Positions 7,648 to 15,824 of a stretch of DNA of 64,000 bases are shown in pieces (within the stretch, counting starts at the first letter, position 1; the number at the start of each line of letters is the position of its first letter). Made by a program: the position numbers and the translations under genes. The notes below the pieces were generated by a model. The model was not told where the DNA came from and searched no databases. It saw nothing but the letters and a program-made list of their open reading frames with translations. Where the stretch lies: positions 71,362-135,361 of the forward strand of contig CAVZMO010000016.1 of assembly GCA_963776195.1 (NCBI GenBank). Direction: 5' to 3'. The DNA comes from CAVZMO01 sp963776195. Its GTDB lineage: Bacteria > Nitrospirota > Thermodesulfovibrionia > Thermodesulfovibrionales > SM23-35.

Positions 7648-7986
7648 ATGGTAAGTATTTATCTTAAAGCGTCGGCAGATTATAACGGAAACAATCCGAA
7701 TATATCCATTTATAAGGATGGATTTCTAGTAGTGGCGGCCCAGGCATGTGTAACGTCGACTTCTTATCAACAATTTTCTATAAGTTACACTCCTACCGTG
7801 AACGGTCTCATTGAACTTGTTGTGGATTGTGCCGGAACAGTAGGGAGCATTTATGCGGATGATGTAGGTTTTGCCGGAATAACTCAACCGCTTAACACCT
7901 GGTCACGGGGATTTCCCGTTTTTGCACAAATTGCATCTACAGGAAGCGGCGGCGGTAATCTTATCGATGGAGGGCTTGTCAGATGA
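7648..7986 (+). pseudogene. Tail fibre protein, C-terminal carbohydrate-binding-like part (third frame)
   Basis: This fragment encodes about 112 residues that look like one jelly-roll carbohydrate-binding-like domain: VSIYLKASADYNGNNPNISI, a central YKDGF strand, and SIYADDVGF near the end. It finishes with a natural-looking tail (GGGNLIDGGLVR). The ATG at 7648 overlaps the stop of the preceding open frame and lacks a Shine-Dalgarno, so it is most simply the end of the frameshifted fibre gene. Confidence 0.5.
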
Positions 7987-8257
7987 AAAACTTATTCTTG
8001 ATATTTATCCGCCATATATTCCTTTTCTCGTTCAATGTACGAAAGCGGCGGGTGATAAAATCAATCCCACAGTTGATAACCTTATCATTTATGAGCAATA
8101 CCCAGGGGATAGTACCTTTAGTTCAGGAACAATAACGGGGTCTCCTTTCGATCCCGCTCAGATCAACAATAAAACAGGGCTTTGGGGTGTACTCATTGTG
8201 AAATCAGCTTTCACAGCGGGGCAAGATTTATATTGCCCTTTGGGAAATGACCGTTGA
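7967..8257 (+). pseudogene. 5' part of second fibre/baseplate gene (frameshifted into 8247-9797)
   Basis: The likely start is ATG at 7967 (MEGLSDEKL), overlapping the end of the previous gene. The frame contains GLWGVLIVKSAFTAGQDLY and then leaves frame near 8225. Reading the next frame across the TTT run gives YIALWEMTVDG and runs straight into the long ORF at 8247. An extra T is the simplest explanation. This piece would be the N-terminal about 85 residues of the following protein. Confidence 0.5.
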
Positions 8258-9797
8258 CGGCATAACGACAGCAAAAATCGAAAGATATTTTGCTTGCAAT
8301 GCCGCGTCGTTCAAGGCAAGCGGATTTTCCACATTCAATCCGGCGTCCGATGAAGTAATAGTAGGAACAAATAATGACAAGGAAGGTTATATCGCAACGG
8401 TATCGGACAAAACCGGGTTCAGCATATCAGGCACAAAGACCACACTTGATGCTTTGAACGATATAAGTTTAACTGATGTGGCGCAAGCTTTGGCCGACGG
8501 ATTAGCCGCTTTGGGTGATCTTGCCGCCGCTACAGCTACGGCAGTATGGGGATTTTTAACCAGAGCATTAACATCCGCTAATACTGATGAAACGCCCTCA
8601 AGAGACATGGCGGCTATAGGGGAGTCGGGCGCAACTTTGGACGAAATTGAAGGTTCTCTTGTGATAGCAAAGCAGGATACCCTTTTAGCTGTTGGCGAGG
8701 CTGTTTTGACTATCCCAACTGGAACCCTATTGAGTGATGATCCACGTTTACCCGAAACTGTAATAGCTTCAAGCCTTGAAGTTGCGAAGGATGATACGGT
8801 GATGAAGGCCGGGGACTATGTAGCTCCGTTAGCACCACAAGAAATAAGGGATGCAATGAAGCTGGCTCCAAGTGAAGGCGATCCGGGCTTCGGAAGCATT
8901 GACGACAGGCTGGTTTATGTAACGTCTGGTATAGACGGGCTTCAAGAGCAGTTCGATCAAAATTTAGTGGGTATGACGCAGGTTGTAGTAAATGATGCCA
9001 ATCCGACGAAATTATCTTTTATAGTAAACATGGGAAGCTGGCCTTCTGATGACTTCCTCGGTTCGATGTTGATTTTTCAGACAGGACTTAATCAAGTTAC
9101 AGGACGAGAAATAACCGGATTTGAGTATATTGATGACAATCATAATCGAATCACAGTTGACCGGGAATTTCTTAGCGACATAATGACCGGGGACATTGCT
9201 TTTATAAAAACGGGCGCCTGTAATAATTTGAGGCTTGGAGAAACTGCAAAAGAGGATACTCTCCTTACCGCCGCCGGCGCGATAATCCAGGCGATACCCA
9301 CGGCTGAACAGATCGATGGACAATTTACTGCGAATCACGGTTCCGGATCCTGGGCAGATCAAGGAGGATCGGCTCCCACGGTGGAAGAAATCGATGCACA
9401 CCTTACCGAACAACACGGAGAAGGATCCTGGAACTCCGCAGGATCTATCATACTTCCTGTCATGCAGGGGGAGATATACACAGCCACAGCAATGCAGGGC
9501 AGAGAAGTCCGGATCAAGCGTGGCGATACCCCGAGGATAACCTTTGACCTTGGGACGGCCTGCACCGGGTGGACAGGTCGTTTCGGAGCGAAAAAGACCC
9601 TATCCGGTAACTACGTCATCGGACCCAAAAATATCTCCTGGATAGACGCGTCGAAGGGGCAGGGATATGTGGATCTCGACAAGACGGACACGAACCACAT
9701 GGGCGAACATTATGCGGAGATTGAGATCGTCAAGGACGAACAGACGCTCACCGCAATGGAATTTACTCTTAACCTTTTAAAAGACGTTATTACCTAA
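8247..9797 (+). CDS. Tail fibre / baseplate protein with BppU-like C-terminus
   Basis: This 516-residue phage structural protein has several recognisable parts. Residues about 100-125 have a VWGFLTRALTSA segment common in tail-fibre proteins. Two related units near residues 355-395 contain FTANHGSGSW and LTEQHGEGSW. The last 100 residues (from REVRIKRGDTPRITFDL) resemble the BppU N-terminal baseplate domain. It overlaps the next gene at TAATG. Translation may really begin at 7967 if the frameshift near 8225 is an error. A role in host recognition or baseplate attachment is inferred. Confidence 0.6.
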   Translation: MTVDGITTAKIERYFACNAASFKASGFSTFNPASDEVIVGTNNDKEGYIATVSDKTGFSISGTKTTLDALNDISLTDVAQALADGLAALGDLAAATATAVWGFLTRALTSANTDETPSRDMAAIGESGATLDEIEGSLVIAKQDTLLAVGEAVLTIPTGTLLSDDPRLPETVIASSLEVAKDDTVMKAGDYVAPLAPQEIRDAMKLAPSEGDPGFGSIDDRLVYVTSGIDGLQEQFDQNLVGMTQVVVNDANPTKLSFIVNMGSWPSDDFLGSMLIFQTGLNQVTGREITGFEYIDDNHNRITVDREFLSDIMTGDIAFIKTGACNNLRLGETAKEDTLLTAAGAIIQAIPTAEQIDGQFTANHGSGSWADQGGSAPTVEEIDAHLTEQHGEGSWNSAGSIILPVMQGEIYTATAMQGREVRIKRGDTPRITFDLGTACTGWTGRFGAKKTLSGNYVIGPKNISWIDASKGQGYVDLDKTDTNHMGEHYAEIEIVKDEQTLTAMEFTLNLLKDVIT

Positions 9798-10462
9798 TGC
9801 CTGATTTTCGCTTCGGACTTAAGAAGCTCGATCAAAAGGGAAGGTTTTCTTTCGGGCTTAAAAGCAAATTCGGACTCAAGCCATGCGGCTGCAAAGTGGA
9901 CTTCCACATCGAGGCGGACAAGGAAAATATCAATTTCCAGTTTGGGAATAGAAGATATGTATGGTTCCACTCGGACGGCGGATATTCCGTCCGGGTTTAT
10001 CTTGAAGAGGGGGAAGTCAATATCCCCGGCGTAACCGTTTCCCTGTCTCGTATGCCCTCCGGAGCATTTATCGGCACACAAATAACAGATGGGGAAGGCG
10101 TTTGTTTTTTTGCGGGTCTTACCTACGGCTGGTATCGCGCATTTTTCGACTTCCCCGATGGCTATTCGGGAGAAGTCCAAAGTTTTTACATACAGTCGGG
10201 CTGGTTTCCCACCGGCGAAGTCCAATTAACTACGGCAATTATAAATTTTGTCTTGATTGGCGAAAGATGCGCGAAAGAGCCCGAGTGGCGCGTAGAGTAT
10301 TCCGCTTATATCTCAGGAGAGATAATTTCTCAGGGCGATGACACCTTGACGCTCCGGGTCGATCTATGTTCTTCCCCAAATCAATCACTCACTATTGCGG
10401 CCATAATCGGGCGCTATTCCCAATCCTTGACTGTCCCGGTCACCTGTCGTTCCGTCGAATAG
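9797..10462 (+). CDS. Phage structural protein with carboxypeptidase-regulatory-like domain
   Basis: This 221-residue protein starts at ATG overlapping the previous TAA. The N-terminus has three FGLK units within 30 residues. Residues about 75-125 resemble a carboxypeptidase-regulatory-like beta sandwich (IPGVTVSLSRMPSG, then ITDGEGVCFFAGLTYGWYRA). Such Ig-like domains decorate phage tails and bind surfaces weakly. A strand-rich C-terminus follows. The exact role is unknown. An 88-bp gap before the next gene holds two copies of GTAACTCTAAA. Confidence 0.5.
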   Translation: MPDFRFGLKKLDQKGRFSFGLKSKFGLKPCGCKVDFHIEADKENINFQFGNRRYVWFHSDGGYSVRVYLEEGEVNIPGVTVSLSRMPSGAFIGTQITDGEGVCFFAGLTYGWYRAFFDFPDGYSGEVQSFYIQSGWFPTGEVQLTTAIINFVLIGERCAKEPEWRVEYSAYISGEIISQGDDTLTLRVDLCSSPNQSLTIAAIIGRYSQSLTVPVTCRSVE

Positions 10463-10550
10463 CTCCTGCCAGACTGCGCCAAAGTTTTTTGTTATGAATA
10501 ACACGTAACTCTAAACATAAGAACAGTAACTCTAAAAGGAGGAGGAATCA

Positions 10551-11345
10551 ATGAAACCCGAAAAAATTTACACGATAGGAAAGGGGCTGCTGCTTTTCAA
10601 GGCGGATGGGGAAAATAACTTTTCAGACCTCGGTAACTGTCCGGACTTTAAGTTCACCGTCAAGACGACAGAGCTCAAGCATTTTTCTTCAAGGGCAGGG
10701 TTCAAGACAAAGGACGACTCAGCTATCACTGAGCAGACTGCAGATGGATCTTTCACGCTCGACGACATGATGAACGAAAACATAAAGATGTTCATCATGG
10801 CAAGCACTATTGTCGACGTTGTGCAGGCGCAGGGCACAGTATCCGCACAGGCCGTCACCGCCGAGCTCGATAAATGGATAGAACTCGGGAAGAGAAAAAT
10901 ATCGAGTGTAACGGTCGCAGCTCAGGCTCCTTCCGCATGGGAATCAACCACAGCATATGCGCTGCACGATTTTGTGCCCGCTGGAACTTATAGGGCGGAA
11001 TGTACCGCAGCCGGCACATCCGGATCAACGGAACCAACATGGACAGGCCATGTACCTGGAGACACCATTACAGACGGCACGGTCACCTGGACTATCCGGA
11101 AGCTCACCTACACTATCGATACCGACTATCTCCTGAATACCGAAGAAGGTCTCCTCATGCCCATCATCGAGGGAGATATCGAAGAAGACCAGGTGCTGTC
11201 CGTCGGCTTCACGCATGCCGCTATAACTGTCAAAAAAATAAGTGCGGCAACCGCCAAGAAAATTCAAGGGCCATCTCTGGTTCATCGGAGATCCTCCGAA
11301 AGGGAGAGTAGCCGACATCAAGGGTTATGTGTCCCTGCTTCCTAA
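10551..11345 (+). CDS. Major tail tube protein (N-terminal part; frameshift near 11262)
   Basis: Strong AAAGGAGGAGG precedes the ATG. The first 130 residues and the last 70 match a phage tail-tube layout. Between them, about residues 125-187, sits an inserted Ig-like domain with the recurrent pattern AGTSGSTEPTW followed by ITDGTVTWT. The frame runs out at 11343. The overlapping ORF from 11242 supplies the real C-terminus (KKFKGHLWFIGDPPKG). One extra A in AAAA near 11262 explains the break. Position just before the G/GT chaperone pair supports tube identity. Confidence 0.65.
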   Translation: MKPEKIYTIGKGLLLFKADGENNFSDLGNCPDFKFTVKTTELKHFSSRAGFKTKDDSAITEQTADGSFTLDDMMNENIKMFIMASTIVDVVQAQGTVSAQAVTAELDKWIELGKRKISSVTVAAQAPSAWESTTAYALHDFVPAGTYRAECTAAGTSGSTEPTWTGHVPGDTITDGTVTWTIRKLTYTIDTDYLLNTEEGLLMPIIEGDIEEDQVLSVGFTHAAITVKKISAATAKKIQGPSLVHRRSSERESSRHQGLCVPAS

Positions 11346-11460
11346 CGGCGACTTTACGGTCATCGGCGACGACTGGACCAAATTCGGTTTTACTATGGAA
11401 TTTCAGACCAACTGCGCATACACCGGCCTCTACGACTTTATAGACAGGGGAACCATATAG
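11242..11460 (+). pseudogene. Major tail tube protein, C-terminal part
   Basis: From about 11262 this frame continues the tail tube protein with GRVADIKGYVSLLPNGDF and ends FIDRGTI one base before the chaperone ATG. It has no Shine-Dalgarno of its own. Together with 10551-11262 it gives a protein of about 302 residues. Confidence 0.55.
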
Positions 11461-11461
11461 C

Positions 11462-11971
11462 ATGAGCGAATTAAAAAAGCTTCTTCCCGGTGAAAAATAT
11501 ACGACCATCAGCGGAGAAGAGATAGTTGTTTATCCGATCCCATTTGCGAAGACGCTTGACTACATCGATGCGATCGCGGCGCTCGTCAATAAAATCACAT
11601 CCTCGGGAATCAAGGTGGGGAAGCTGCTTGAAAAGGATACTACGGCTATCAACGTCACGGTTCTTTTCAAGCTCGCTTTCGAGGAAGTTATAATTTTGAT
11701 GTCTCTGGTCCTAGCGAAGCCGAAGGAATGGTTCACCGAATCAATCGACTTTGCGGACGGCTGCGCTCTCCTGGACATCATAATCAAACAGAACATCGAT
11801 AACGAACGCGCAAAAAAAAATCTCAAAGCTCTTATGGGGAGATTTCGTTCACTGTTACAGACGCCATCCAAACGCTCATCAGCGCAGGACACTCGTGGAC
11901 CGAAATCAGAGGATATACAAGAGACCAGATCAGACTCTTCACAGAAAGCATCATCAAGCTCAGAAAATTAG
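11462..11971 (+). CDS. Tail assembly chaperone (gpG-like)
   Basis: This 169-residue protein begins one base after the tail tube gene. It sits between tail tube and tape measure, where siphophages encode the gpG/gpGT tail assembly chaperones. Residues 1-118 are a compact, mostly helical domain. A run of nine A residues at 11812-11820 lies at its end. The zero frame then continues about 50 residues of low-complexity Ser/Lys sequence, while the -1 frame encodes a well-formed helical T domain. The unshifted product would be the abundant chaperone form. Confidence 0.7.
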   Translation: MSELKKLLPGEKYTTISGEEIVVYPIPFAKTLDYIDAIAALVNKITSSGIKVGKLLEKDTTAINVTVLFKLAFEEVIILMSLVLAKPKEWFTESIDFADGCALLDIIIKQNIDNERAKKNLKALMGRFRSLLQTPSKRSSAQDTRGPKSEDIQETRSDSSQKASSSSEN

Positions 11972-12093
11972 AAAGGGCGGCAGCGGTATGGGAGATGTTT
12001 CTTGCGACTCAGTGTACACAAAAAAGCGTGAGAGACCACGTGTCTTCCATCGAAGGACGACCGGAGGATTCTTTTACAGATCATGGGGAATGA
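11462..12093 (+). CDS. gpGT-like tail assembly chaperone made by -1 frameshift
   Basis: Slippage by -1 at the A-run (11812-11818) joins residues 1-117 to a second open frame that stays open to TGA at 12091 and overlaps the tape-measure start. The added part is about 93 residues and contains GHSWTEIRGYTRDQIRLF and LRKLERAAAVWEMFLATQ, typical of T domains that bind the tape measure and tube subunits. Expression at a fixed G:GT ratio by -1 slippage is established for siphophages; here it is inferred from the slippery sequence, the gene order and the intact second frame. Confidence 0.72.
11812..11818 (+). promoter_or_regulatory. Programmed -1 frameshift site A AAA AAA
   Basis: In the zero frame the codons read GCA AAA AAA AAT. 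A heptamer A AAA AAA allows both tRNAs to re-pair after a -1 slip. The run is nine A long, and the new frame is open for 280 nt. Confidence 0.65.
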
Positions 12094-15000
12094 AAATATA
12101 ATAGAACTCATACTGCAGGCCCGTGATCTCGCTTCCGAGGCCCTGGAGCGACTTCGCGGCAATCTCGCCAAACTTCCCGCAGAAGCCGATAATATCAACG
12201 CTGCCTTTAAGGACCTGAAGATCCTGCCCACGGCCGAACTTGAAGCACAGAAAACCAAGATTATCGCAGCCTACGAGCAGATCAAAAACTCGGCCACATC
12301 CACCGCTTCCGACATAACGCGGGCCGAGGCCGCAAAGAACAAGGCCATTGAGGACCTCAATAGTCGTAACTTCGCTAATCAGGGGACTCTATTGGATTTC
12401 CTGAAAGAGCACTATATCGCCGTGACCGGCGCGATCATAGCGGCATGGGCCGGCATCAGCAAGGCAATGGAGTACGCCGATATCGGTGCCGCTGCGCTCC
12501 AGTCGGAAGAGTCCTTCCGTAATGTGACCCAGGCTTATGAGGTTGATGGCGACAAACTGCTCGCCAAAATGAAAGAGGTTTCTGTCGGGGCGATAGACGA
12601 CAGTGAACTCATGCAGCGAGCGGTCAAGGCACTTCAGCAGGGACTAAACCCGGACCAGATAGTCAGCCTGCTTGAAGTCGCCCGGTCATCCGCAAGGGTC
12701 GCCGGCACCGATATAGCCTCGGCTTTTGACCGGATAGCGGAGGCGACCGCAAACCAGATGACGAGGGGCCTCAAGTCAATGGGCCTCATTATCGATCAAA
12801 ACAAGGCATATGCGGATTATGCAAAAGCACTGGGAATTGCAAAAGACGCGCTAAATGAGCAGCAGCAGTCCCAGGCGCTTGCAAATGCGGCCGTTACGGA
12901 AGGACTGCGGCAAGCAGCAAACATGAACATGTCCCTTATCACGGAGGCCGAGCAGCTCCAGATAAACAAAGCGAGGTTTAACGAGATCAAAGAATCCATC
13001 GGCAAGGACTTTGTTGCGGCCACCATCGCGGCAAAAGAAAATACGGTCGGGCTTGGGGTGGCTCTGGGCGCGGGCACACTCATTAACGCTCCAGCGCTGA
13101 TCAAGGCAATATCGACAGCGATGCAGGGGAATGCTCTCGCTTCCGGAGCGGCCGCTATGGGGCTGAATGGTTTATTGGCAGCCGCCTCCGCGTTTGCGGG
13201 ATACAAAATAGGCGACGAGTTCGAGAAGTGGTCTTCGGGATATAACGACATCGTCGCGGACACCGAAAGACTTCAAGCCTCCCAGAAAAAATTAGATTCC
13301 ACGCTCAGCTCGTCCCTCGCTCTCTTAGGCTTCTCGGGACCGGATGCATGGGCCAAATATGAACAGGCCATGAAGAGCGGCAATCTGATCGTCGACCAGA
13401 CCACGGGTAAACAGACGAACCTTGTGGAACAATTAAAACAGACGATTTCCATCATAGAGGCGCAGGCTCAGACCCTTCAGGCGTCTTCGCAGTATGAGCT
13501 TGGACTCATCAAACAGGACTTCGAGATGGCTAAGATCACCGTCGACCAGTACCTCGCCTTTGTGAAAAACAGGCAGCAGCAGGTCACCGACGCACAGGTG
13601 GCAGCGGCGCAGATGAGGATAGAAGAGACAAAAAAAGAATACCAGATGAAGATGATCTCGGAAGACGATATGAAGGCCAAAGTCGCAGTCATCACCGAGC
13701 AGATCACGCAGATAAAAATAAAAGGCATTCAGGATTACCAAGGCAAACAGGACGAGGCGGATAAGGAGGCACTGGACAAAGTCAAAAAGAGCGCGGAGGA
13801 ACAGTTCGCCGCATGGAAGGATCTGCAGCAAAAGAAGCTCGATGCGATGAAGGCGAATATAGACCTCCAGAACGCGATCGACGACGCAGCCGTAAAAGCG
13901 GGCGTAATGCGCGAATCCGAGGCCATGCAAAACAAACTGAACCGGCTCTACGATTATTACGACGCTCAAATTCAAAAGGCCCAGCAGACAGCCGACAGAA
14001 TTGCCGCGCTCGAGGAGCAGGGTTTCTACAAGACTAAGGAAGCGCGGGACAAGGCGAACCAGGAATACGCCGACGCCCTGTCTGAGAAAGAGCGCCTGCA
14101 GGCGGAGCTTCAGCAGAACATCGTCACGTCCAGTCAGCAGATTACCGCCGCGCAGGGAAAAGAGGAGCAGGATGCGACCGCCTTTGTGCTCCAGCAGACC
14201 CAGGACAGAATAGCTATTGCCGAGAACGAAAGAGACCAGAAGTTGAAGACCCTCGAAGAATACTATCAGAAGGGCCTGGTAGACGCCCAACAATATGCGG
14301 ACGCGCAGGCCGCCATAGAAAAATCCTTTACGGACAAAACCACAGAGGAAGTCAAAAAGTCCGTCGTCGTCTGGACCACGCAAGTCAAGGACATGGCAGA
14401 GGGTTGGCACGCAATGGTTGATTATATTCGCTCGTCGCCCTGGTTCACTTCGGATTCGCTCTTCGGGAAGGATTGGTGGCAATCGAAGTCTGTTTTCCAG
14501 GAGTTTGCTGATGCGGTAAAGGAGGTCTATAAGGATACGGTAGATACGATACAGTTCGCAATGGGCGACATAGATGATTCCTGGGCATCGATAAAGGCTT
14601 CGGGCATTCATGGACTCGCCGATGCGCAGGATCTTTTCAAGGACCTGCTCTGGCAATACAGTACAAATGTCGAGGGCTTTTATAACTATATGACCGGGGC
14701 AGGGAAAAAAATTGCTGAATCCGTAGGTTTGACGGTAGAGGAATGGATCGGGAGGGTTTCTGATTATGTGAATTACGTGAAGGGCCTGCTAATGTCCCTC
14801 CAGGACTATATCGGGAGCCTCAGGCAGCAGTTGATGCAGCTCAGGGGCGACAGTCTTGGCGAGCTGGAGATGTGGTATGAAGAGGAGAAGAATAAGCTCA
14901 ATGAGACATACGGCGAGGAGCTGAAGAACACGAAGGAGTACTACGAAGCCCTTGCGCTCATCGTAGAACTTTATAAGGAGAAGAAAAAGAAGATACTCGA

Positions 15001-15391
15001 TGAGATGGCAAGCGATGAAGAAGACTCTAAAGATAAATCAGAATCCGGAGGCGCAAGCGGAGGAGTCGGAGGCGGCGGATCCACGGGTGGGGGCGGCACA
15101 AGCGGTTCCGGATCTGTGATAATCGCTCCATCCTCAGGGGAGTTCGTCGGAAATTTTGTCTCCAGTATTACCGAGGGGTTCCGCGGCAGTGCGGCGGCGA
15201 TTGCAGCTGCTCTGTCTGGGACCGAAGGTCTTATTCCTAAGGAGATTAAGGTTTCTAAGGAGTTTAAAGGTGCAATCGATCTTAATATGCCTTCTCTTGA
15301 CAAGGAATATACGAGGAGATTTGTAAGGGAGACGCTCTGGCCGGAGCTGAGCGACTATTTAAAGTTAATGGGAATCGATCTAAAAAAATAG
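12083..15391 (+). CDS. Tape measure protein
   Basis: This 1102-residue protein is the longest in the window and directly follows the G/GT pair, the normal place for the tape measure that sets tail length. Residues about 1-110 are helical. A hydrophobic Ala/Gly-rich region spans about 310-378 (membrane-insertion type). Long Gln/Lys/Glu coiled coils fill about 390-770. A Gly/Ser linker (GGGGSTGGGGTSGSG type) lies near 1010-1030, before a compact C-terminal domain. It starts inside the GT stop region without its own Shine-Dalgarno, so it is probably coupled. No lytic domain was recognised. The high Ala/Gln content gives long antisense ORFs that are not genes. Confidence 0.88.
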   Translation: MGNENIIELILQARDLASEALERLRGNLAKLPAEADNINAAFKDLKILPTAELEAQKTKIIAAYEQIKNSATSTASDITRAEAAKNKAIEDLNSRNFANQGTLLDFLKEHYIAVTGAIIAAWAGISKAMEYADIGAAALQSEESFRNVTQAYEVDGDKLLAKMKEVSVGAIDDSELMQRAVKALQQGLNPDQIVSLLEVARSSARVAGTDIASAFDRIAEATANQMTRGLKSMGLIIDQNKAYADYAKALGIAKDALNEQQQSQALANAAVTEGLRQAANMNMSLITEAEQLQINKARFNEIKESIGKDFVAATIAAKENTVGLGVALGAGTLINAPALIKAISTAMQGNALASGAAAMGLNGLLAAASAFAGYKIGDEFEKWSSGYNDIVADTERLQASQKKLDSTLSSSLALLGFSGPDAWAKYEQAMKSGNLIVDQTTGKQTNLVEQLKQTISIIEAQAQTLQASSQYELGLIKQDFEMAKITVDQYLAFVKNRQQQVTDAQVAAAQMRIEETKKEYQMKMISEDDMKAKVAVITEQITQIKIKGIQDYQGKQDEADKEALDKVKKSAEEQFAAWKDLQQKKLDAMKANIDLQNAIDDAAVKAGVMRESEAMQNKLNRLYDYYDAQIQKAQQTADRIAALEEQGFYKTKEARDKANQEYADALSEKERLQAELQQNIVTSSQQITAAQGKEEQDATAFVLQQTQDRIAIAENERDQKLKTLEEYYQKGLVDAQQYADAQAAIEKSFTDKTTEEVKKSVVVWTTQVKDMAEGWHAMVDYIRSSPWFTSDSLFGKDWWQSKSVFQEFADAVKEVYKDTVDTIQFAMGDIDDSWASIKASGIHGLADAQDLFKDLLWQYSTNVEGFYNYMTGAGKKIAESVGLTVEEWIGRVSDYVNYVKGLLMSLQDYIGSLRQQLMQLRGDSLGELEMWYEEEKNKLNETYGEELKNTKEYYEALALIVELYKEKKKKILDEMASDEEDSKDKSESGGASGGVGGGGSTGGGGTSGSGSVIIAPSSGEFVGNFVSSITEGFRGSAAAIAAALSGTEGLIPKEIKVSKEFKGAIDLNMPSLDKEYTRRFVRETLWPELSDYLKLMGIDLKK

Positions 15392-15407
15392 GAAGGAGAG
15401 ACGATCA

Positions 15408-15824
15408 ATGCTGGGGCAGCAGCTATTTATATATCAAAAAAACAATAGGGTCCCTGAGGCTACTATTTCTTCCGCCGTGTCTCCGTCGCAGAAGGCCCCG
15501 CTTATTTATCCTGTCAAGAAGCGGGGAAACGGAAACGTCCGGGTCTACGGTAATTTCAATGGAGCCGTCGACGCGAAATATGACCTGAAGATCATAGATA
15601 CCTCACTTGAGGTCCCGTTTGTGTCCGCTCCGACATTTAAGGGCGCCGGTACCGGGAAGATCTCCCGTATTGCGGCCTCGAATCTGCAAGCCCAAACTAT
15701 GCAGGTTCTTTGCCTATCCACCGGCATCGATACGACTCATGCGGAAATCGAGGTCGAGGGCCAGCTATTCGCGGCAAAACAAGAGGGACTACCGGGCAAT
15801 GCGATTCTCTATTCTTGTCGATGA
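15408..15824 (+). CDS. Distal tail structural protein, N-terminal part (frameshifted gene)
   Basis: GGAAGGAGAG precedes this ATG. The 138 codons end GLPGNAI and then leave frame. The frame starting near 15799 continues with RFSILVDDSLLTF, which fits one uninterrupted domain (strand, turn, strand). I therefore read 15408-18498 as one gene of about 1030 residues with one indel near 15800. Alternatively the second ORF starts independently at ATG 15799, with GAGGGA about 10 nt upstream. It is the first gene after the tape measure, so a distal tail or tail-tip component is likely. Confidence 0.55.
   Translation: MLGQQLFIYQKNNRVPEATISSAVSPSQKAPLIYPVKKRGNGNVRVYGNFNGAVDAKYDLKIIDTSLEVPFVSAPTFKGAGTGKISRIAASNLQAQTMQVLCLSTGIDTTHAEIEVEGQLFAAKQEGLPGNAILYSCR

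Noticed and set aside
5674..9797. Diversity-generating retroelement acting on the tail fibres
   Set aside because: No reverse transcriptase and no template/variable repeat pair were found.
10500..10540. Two GTAACTCTAAA copies as a CRISPR-like array
   Set aside because: Only two short copies with an 11-nt gap before a Shine-Dalgarno; no CRISPR features anywhere in the window.
13433..14656. Minus-strand 407-codon ORF
   Set aside because: It is the antisense of the tape measure coiled coils; Leu/Arg-rich shadow without start signals.
15607..15798. Upstream extension of the large tail ORF
   Set aside because: The 64 residues are Arg/Pro-rich and overlap a better coding frame of the gene starting at 15408.
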